In this document: piece by piece, positions 59,867 to 64,000 of the stretch
Position numbering within the stretch: position 1 is the first letter of the stretch
Layout of the letters: the number at the start of each line of letters is the position of its first letter
Source: Pomphorhynchus laevis
Taxonomy: Eukaryota; Acanthocephala; Palaeacanthocephala; Echinorhynchida; Pomphorhynchidae
DNA: 64,000 nucleotides
Assembly: GCA_012934845.2 (NCBI GenBank)
Contig: WNNJ02003690.1
Coordinates: forward strand, 19,222-83,221
Direction of reading: 5' to 3'
The notes under the pieces: generated by a model
Seen by the model: only the letters and a program-made list of their open reading frames with translations
The model's database searches: none
Told to the model about the DNA's origin: nothing
Made by a program: the position numbers and the translations under genes

Positions 59867-59961
59867 GATACACAGCCTTCTAATGAGTCTGGATGTACCA
59901 TTGAAGGGCAGTAGCAGACGAAACAGTACCACTATGTAAGGTTAAAGTCTGCCATGTTGTG
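59867..59961 (+). ncRNA. Hammerhead ribozyme, copy 6 (core mutated)
   Basis: CTGATGA is changed to CTAATGA, altering an essential core G, and the triplet is GTA (ending 59938). Probably inactive. Confidence 0.75.
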
Positions 59962-60997
59962 AGTAAAGAAGTATGTAGTTAGAAGTAATGAAAACGTAAT
60001 ACCATGGCTGCTTTCTGCTGTAAAATTACATTTTGTTATCTTGCAAAATTGACAAATAAATAAAAAATCCATCAAAGACTCACCAGCACCGATTCTATGA
60101 TCTCCTGATCACAACAGTGTAAAAATATAAAGTATGCTTTGAATGAATCTCGAAAAATGAGGTTTCAGAATTCATTACATTGAAGGTTTCATATACTGAG
60201 GAATTTCTAGCTGTACTGGATGGTTAACCGAGTCATTACGGCTGGAACTACCGATCGAAAGAATCCAGGTTCTAATCTGAAAGTGCAAATAGTATTCAAA
60301 AGGAAACTACAGTTAGAGTTAGAAGTAATAAAAACGTAATAACATGGCTGCATCCTGCTGTAAAATTACATTTTGTTATCTTGCAAAATTGACAAATAAA
60401 TAAAAAATCCATCAAAGACTCACCAGCACCGATTCTATGATCTCCTGATCACATCAGTGTAAAAATATAAAGAATGCTTTGAATGAATCTCGAAAAATGA
60501 GGTTTCAGAATTCATTACATTGAAGGTTTCATATACTGAGGAATTTCTAGCTGTACTGGATGGTTAACCGAGTCATTACGGCTGAAACTACCGATCGAAA
60601 GAATCCAGGTTCTAATCTGAAAGTGCAAATAGTATTCAAAATGAAACTACAGTTAGAGATAGAAGTAATGAAAACGTAATACCATGGCTGCTTCCTGCTG
60701 TAAAATTACATTTTGTTATCTTGCAAAATTGACAAATAAATAAAAATAAATCCATCAAAAAATCACCAGCACCGATTCTATGATCTCCTGCTCACATCAG
60801 TGTAAAAATATAAAGAATGCTTTGAATGCATCTCGAAAAATGCGGTTTCAGAATTCATTACATTGAAGGTTTCATATACTGAGGAATTTTTAGCTGTACT
60901 GGATGCTTAGGCTAGTCGTTGAGGCGTAGACCCACCGATCGAAAGAACCTAGTTTCGAATATAAAATTGCAAATACTGTTCAAAAACAAACTACAGC

Positions 60998-61090
60998 GAT
61001 ACACAGCCTTCTGATGAGTCTGGATGTACCATTGAAGGGCAGTAGCAGACGAAACTACCACAATGTCAGGTTAAAGTCTGCCATGTTGTG
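60998..61090 (+). ncRNA. Hammerhead ribozyme, copy 7
   Basis: Core intact; GTC ending at 61067; shortened stem III loop as in copies 2 and 4. Confidence 0.8.
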
Positions 61091-61907
61091 AGTAAAGAAG
61101 TATGTAGTTAGAAGTAATGAAAACGTAATACCATGGCTGCTTTCTGCTGTAAAATTACATTTTGTTATCTTGCAAAATTGACAAATAAATAAAAAATTAA
61201 TCAAAGACACACCAGCACCGATTCTATGATCTCCTGATCACAACAGTGTAAAAATATAAAGTATGCTTTGAATGAATCTCGAAAAATGAGGTTTCAGAAT
61301 TCATTACATTGAAGGTTTCATATACTGAGGAATTTTTAGCTGTACTGGATGGTTAACCGAGTCATTACGGCTGGAACTACCGATCGAAAGAATCTAGGTT
61401 CTAATCTGAAAGTGCAAATAGTATTCAAAAGGAAACTACAGTTAGAGTTAGAAGTAATAAAAACGTAATAACATGGCTGCATCCTGCTGTAAAATTACAT
61501 TTTGTTATCTTGCAAAATTGACAAATAAATAAAAAATCCATCAGACTCACCAGCACCTATTCTATGATCTCCTGATCACAACAGTGTAAAAATATAAAGT
61601 ATGCTTTGGATGAATCTCGAAAAATGAGGTTTCAGAATTCATTACATTGAAGGTTTCATATACTGAGGAATTTTTAGCTGTACTGGATGGTTAACCGAGT
61701 CATTACGGCTGGAACTACCGATCGAAAGAATCTAGGTTCTAATCTGAAAGTGCAAGTAGTATTCAAAAGGAAACTACAGTTAGAGTTAGAAGTAATAAAA
61801 ACGTGATATCATGGCTGCTTCCTGCTGTAAAATTACATTTTGTTATCTTGCAAAATTGACAAATGAATAAAAAAAATCTATCAAAGAATCACCAGCAACG
61901 ATTCTAT

Positions 61908-62249
61908 GATCTCCTGATCACATCAGTGTAAAAATATAAAGAATGCTTTGAATGCATCTCGAAAAATGCAGTTTCAGAATTCATTACATTGAAGGTTTCA
62001 TATACTGAGGAATTTTCTAGCTGTACTGGATGGTTAACCGAGTCATTACGGCTGGAACTACCGATCGAAAGAATCCAGGTTCTAATCTGAAAGTGCAAAT
62101 AGTATTCAAAAGGAAACTACAGTTAGAGTTAGAAGTAATAAAAACGTGATATCATGGCTGCTTCCTGCTGTAAAATTACATTTTGTTATCTTGCAAAATT
62201 GACAAATGAATAAAAAAATCCATCAAAGAATCACCAGCACCGATTCTAT
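61908..62249 (+). repeat. Example of a B unit (342 bp, no ribozyme)
   Basis: Same flanks as A, but CTACAG joins directly to TTAGAGTTAGAAG: about 106 bp covering the whole hammerhead are absent. The tRNA-like part differs from A (TAACCGAGTCATTACGGC at 62034-62051; GGTTCTAATCT at 62078-62088) and is even closer to a tRNA-Leu/Ser D-arm (CCGAGT..TTA.GGC). So A and B are old, separately evolved subfamilies, not simple recent deletions. Confidence 0.85.
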
Positions 62250-62250
62250 G

Positions 62251-62697
62251 ATCTCCTGATCACATCAGTGTAAAAATATAAAGAATGCTTTGAATGCATC
62301 TCGAAAAATGCGGTTTCAGAATTCATTACATTGAAGGTTTCATATACTGAGGAATTTTTAGCTGTACTGGATGCTTAGGCTAGTCGTTGAGGCGTAGACC
62401 CACCGATCGAAAGAACCTAGTTTCGAATCTAAAATTGCAAATACTGTTCAAAAGGAAACTACAGCGATACACAGCCTTCTGATGAGTCTGGATGTACAAT
62501 TGAAGGGCAGTAGCAGACGAAACTGTACCACTATGTCAGGTTAAAGTTTGCCATGTTGTGAGTAAAGAAGTACGGAGTTAGAAGTAATGAAAACGTAATA
62601 CCATGGCTGCTTCCTGCTGTAAAATTACATTTTGTTATCTTGCAGAATTGACAAATAAATAAAAAATTCATCAAAGACTCACCAGCACCGATTCTAT
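62251..62697 (+). repeat. Example of an A unit (447 bp, with ribozyme)
   Basis: From one GATCTCCT anchor to the next: a conserved left part, the tRNA-like segment TAGGCTAGTCGTTGAGGCG (about 62367-62385) with a B-box-like TTTCGAATC about 25 bp further, the hammerhead domain 62466-62560, GAGTTAGAAGTAATGAAAAC, a T4 run in ACATTTTG, then an AATAAAT-rich tail. If RNA polymerase III used the boxes, the T4 would end a transcript that includes the ribozyme. Confidence 0.85.
62466..62560 (+). ncRNA. Hammerhead ribozyme, copy 8
   Basis: Core intact; GTC ending at 62537; stem III variant ACTG as in copy 5. Confidence 0.8.
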
Positions 62698-63165
62698 GAT
62701 CTCCTGATCACATCAGTGTAAAAATATAAAGAATGCTTTGAATGCATCTCGAAAAATGCGGTTTCAGAATTCATTACATTGAAGGTTTCATATACTGAGG
62801 AATTTCTAGCTGTACTGGGTGGTTAACCGAGTCATTACGGCTGGAACTACCGATCGAAAGAATCTAGGTTCTAATCTGAAAGTGCAAATAGTATTCAAAA
62901 GGAAACTACAGTTAGAGTTAGAAGTAATGAAAACGTAATACCATGGCTGCTTCCTGCTGTAAAATTACATTTTGTTATCTTGCAAAATTGACAAATGAAT
63001 AAAAAAAATCCATCAAAGAATTACCAGCACCGATTGTATGATCTCCTGATCACATCAGTGTAAAAATATAAAGAATGCTTTGAATGAATCTCGAAAAATG
63101 AGGTTTCAGAATTCATTACATTGAAGGTTTCATATACTGAGGAATTTTTAGCTGTACTGGATGCT

Positions 63166-63219
63166 TAGGCTAGTCGTTGAGGCGTAGACCCACCGATCGA
63201 AAGAACCTAGTTTCGAATC
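63166..63219 (+). promoter_or_regulatory. tRNA-like internal promoter boxes in satellite units (example)
   Basis: TAGGCTAGTCGTTGAGG (63166-63182) fits the polymerase III A box (TRGNNNARNNGG-like) and the D-arm of tRNA-Leu/Ser; GTTTCGAATC (63210-63219) fits the B box (GGTTCGANTCC). Box spacing is about 28 bp, a little short for a tRNA. Acceptor and T stems do not pair, so this is a SINE-like relic or promoter, not a tRNA. Equivalent boxes occur in every unit. Confidence 0.5.
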
Positions 63220-63255
63220 TACAATTGCAAATACTGTTCAAAAGAAAACTACAGC

Positions 63256-63350
63256 GATACACAGCCTTCTGATGAGTCTGGATGTACCATTGCAGGGCAG
63301 TAGCAGACGAAACAGTACCACTATGTCAGGTTAAAGTCTGCCATGTTGTG
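63256..63350 (+). ncRNA. Hammerhead ribozyme, copy 9 (best match)
   Basis: CTGATGAG at 63269, stem II GTCTG/CAGAC enclosing a 23-nt region with possible inner pairs, CGAAAC, stem III ACA/TGT with a 9-nt loop, GTC ending at 63327. Stem I: TT/AG and C/G next to the core, then an internal loop, then CAG/CTG and ACA/TGT. This open-ended stem I with internal loop and tiny stem III is the layout of animal satellite hammerheads. Confidence 0.85.
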
Positions 63351-64000
63351 AGTAAAGAAGTACGGAGTTAGAAGTAATGAATACTTAATAACATGGCTGC
63401 TTCCTGCTGTGAAATTACATTTTGTTATCTTGCAAAATTGACGAATAAATAAAAAATCCATCAAAGACTCACCAGCACCGATTATATGATCTCCTGATCA
63501 CATCAGTGTAAAAATATAAAGAATGCTTTGAATGTGTCTTGAAATATGCTGTTTCAGAATTCATTACATTGAAGATTTCATATACTGCGGAATTTCTAGC
63601 TGTACTGGATGGTTTACCGAGTCATTACGGCTGGAACTACCGATCGAAAGAATCTAGGTTCTAATCTGAAAGTGCAAATAGTATTCAAAATGAAACTACA
63701 GTTAGAGTTAGAAGTAATGAAAACGTAATACCATGGCTTCTTCCTGCTGTAAAATTACATTTTGTTATCTTGCAAAATTGACAAATGAATAAAAAAATCC
63801 ATCAAAGAATCACCAGCACCGATTCTATTATCTCCTGATCACATCAGTGTAATAATATAAAGAATGCTTTGAATGCATCTCGAAAAATGCGGTTTCAGAA
63901 TTCATTACATTGAAGGTTTCATATACTGAGGAATTTTTAGCTGTACTGGATGCTTAGGCTAGTCGTTGAGGCGTAGACCCACCGATCGAAAGAACCTAGT

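Larger units (their letters stand above)
55730..64000 (+). repeat. Ribozyme-bearing satellite array (21 units and a partial one)
   Basis: Head-to-tail units separated by the anchor GATCTCCTGATCACA at 56161, 56503, 56950, 57401, 57742, 58082, 58423, 58870, 59308, 59651, 60099, 60439, 60782, 61228, 61566, 61908, 62250, 62698, 63040, 63488 and 63829. Spacings fall in two classes, about 438-451 bp (A) and 338-343 bp (B). Order: A B A A B B B A A B A B B A B B B A B A B, then a partial A cut by the window end. All units share the blocks GAAGGTTTCATATACTGAGG, CTGCTGTAAAATTACATTTT and AATTGACAAATAAATAAAAA. A units contain a hammerhead ribozyme; both contain a tRNA-like promoter region. Confidence 0.95.

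Noticed and set aside
55730-64000. Satellite tRNA-like segments as functional tRNA genes
   Set aside because: Acceptor and T stems do not pair and there is no consistent anticodon loop; only the promoter boxes resemble tRNA.
55730-64000. CRISPR-like array of repeats and spacers
   Set aside because: Repeats are hundreds of bases long with no short unique spacers, and the context is eukaryotic.

Overview
The window looks like repeat-rich DNA from an invertebrate animal. It is very AT-rich, has no operons or bacterial signals, and carries eukaryotic retroelements (LINEs of at least four kinds, Ty3/gypsy LTR fossils, Penelope-like GIY-YIG and YIDD reverse-transcriptase elements), a decayed ubiquilin copy and a long satellite. 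I cannot name the species. No intact host gene is visible.

Layout. 0-0.65 kb: gypsy integrase fossil. 0.66-11.7 kb: AT-rich DNA with minisatellites, hairpins and tandem scraps of a YIDD reverse transcriptase. 11.74-25.1 kb: a large inverted duplication whose arms each carry the same dead CR1/L2-type LINE, inserted in a gypsy element; the 5.1-kb loop between the arms holds three gypsy fossils. 25.2-26.2 kb: fragment of another LINE. 26.9-28.0 kb: ubiquilin pseudogene abutting a tRNA-like sequence. 28.7-29.3 kb: RTE-like LINE tail. 31.1-35.1 kb: the most complete LINE, with gag-like ORF1 overlapping endonuclease-RT ORF2. 36.3-38.9 kb: tandem repeats, a GIY-YIG fragment inside 60-bp terminal inverted repeats, and a 774-bp TIR element. 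39.4-43.8 kb: GIY-YIG tails, an RT scrap and an RTE-like LINE. 43.5-53.5 kb: a second inverted duplication (about 0.86-kb arms, 8 kb apart) around AT-rich DNA made largely of broken ends of the YIDD element. 53.5-55.3 kb: the longest YIDD reverse-transcriptase copy. 55.7-64 kb: a satellite array that runs off the window.

The main discovery is in that array. It mixes two unit types, about 447 bp (A, 9 complete copies) and about 341 bp (B, 12 copies). Every A unit carries a recognisable type I hammerhead ribozyme (CTGATGA, five-pair stem II, CGAAAC, very short stem III, GTC or GTA cleavage triplet). B units lack exactly that domain of about 106 bp. Both types also have a segment resembling the D-arm and T-arm promoter boxes of tRNA-Leu/Ser. 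The array therefore looks like a retrozyme-like tandem repeat that could be transcribed and self-cleaved into unit-length and multi-unit RNAs. A reverse-transcriptase element of Penelope-like character lies only about 0.5 kb from its left edge.

A second, weaker RNA signal is a repeated segment just 3' of the YIDD reverse transcriptase. Its copies keep two complementary pairs in interleaved (pseudoknot-like) order, with different sequences but preserved complementarity. All gene calls come from reading translations and motifs by eye; no database search was run.
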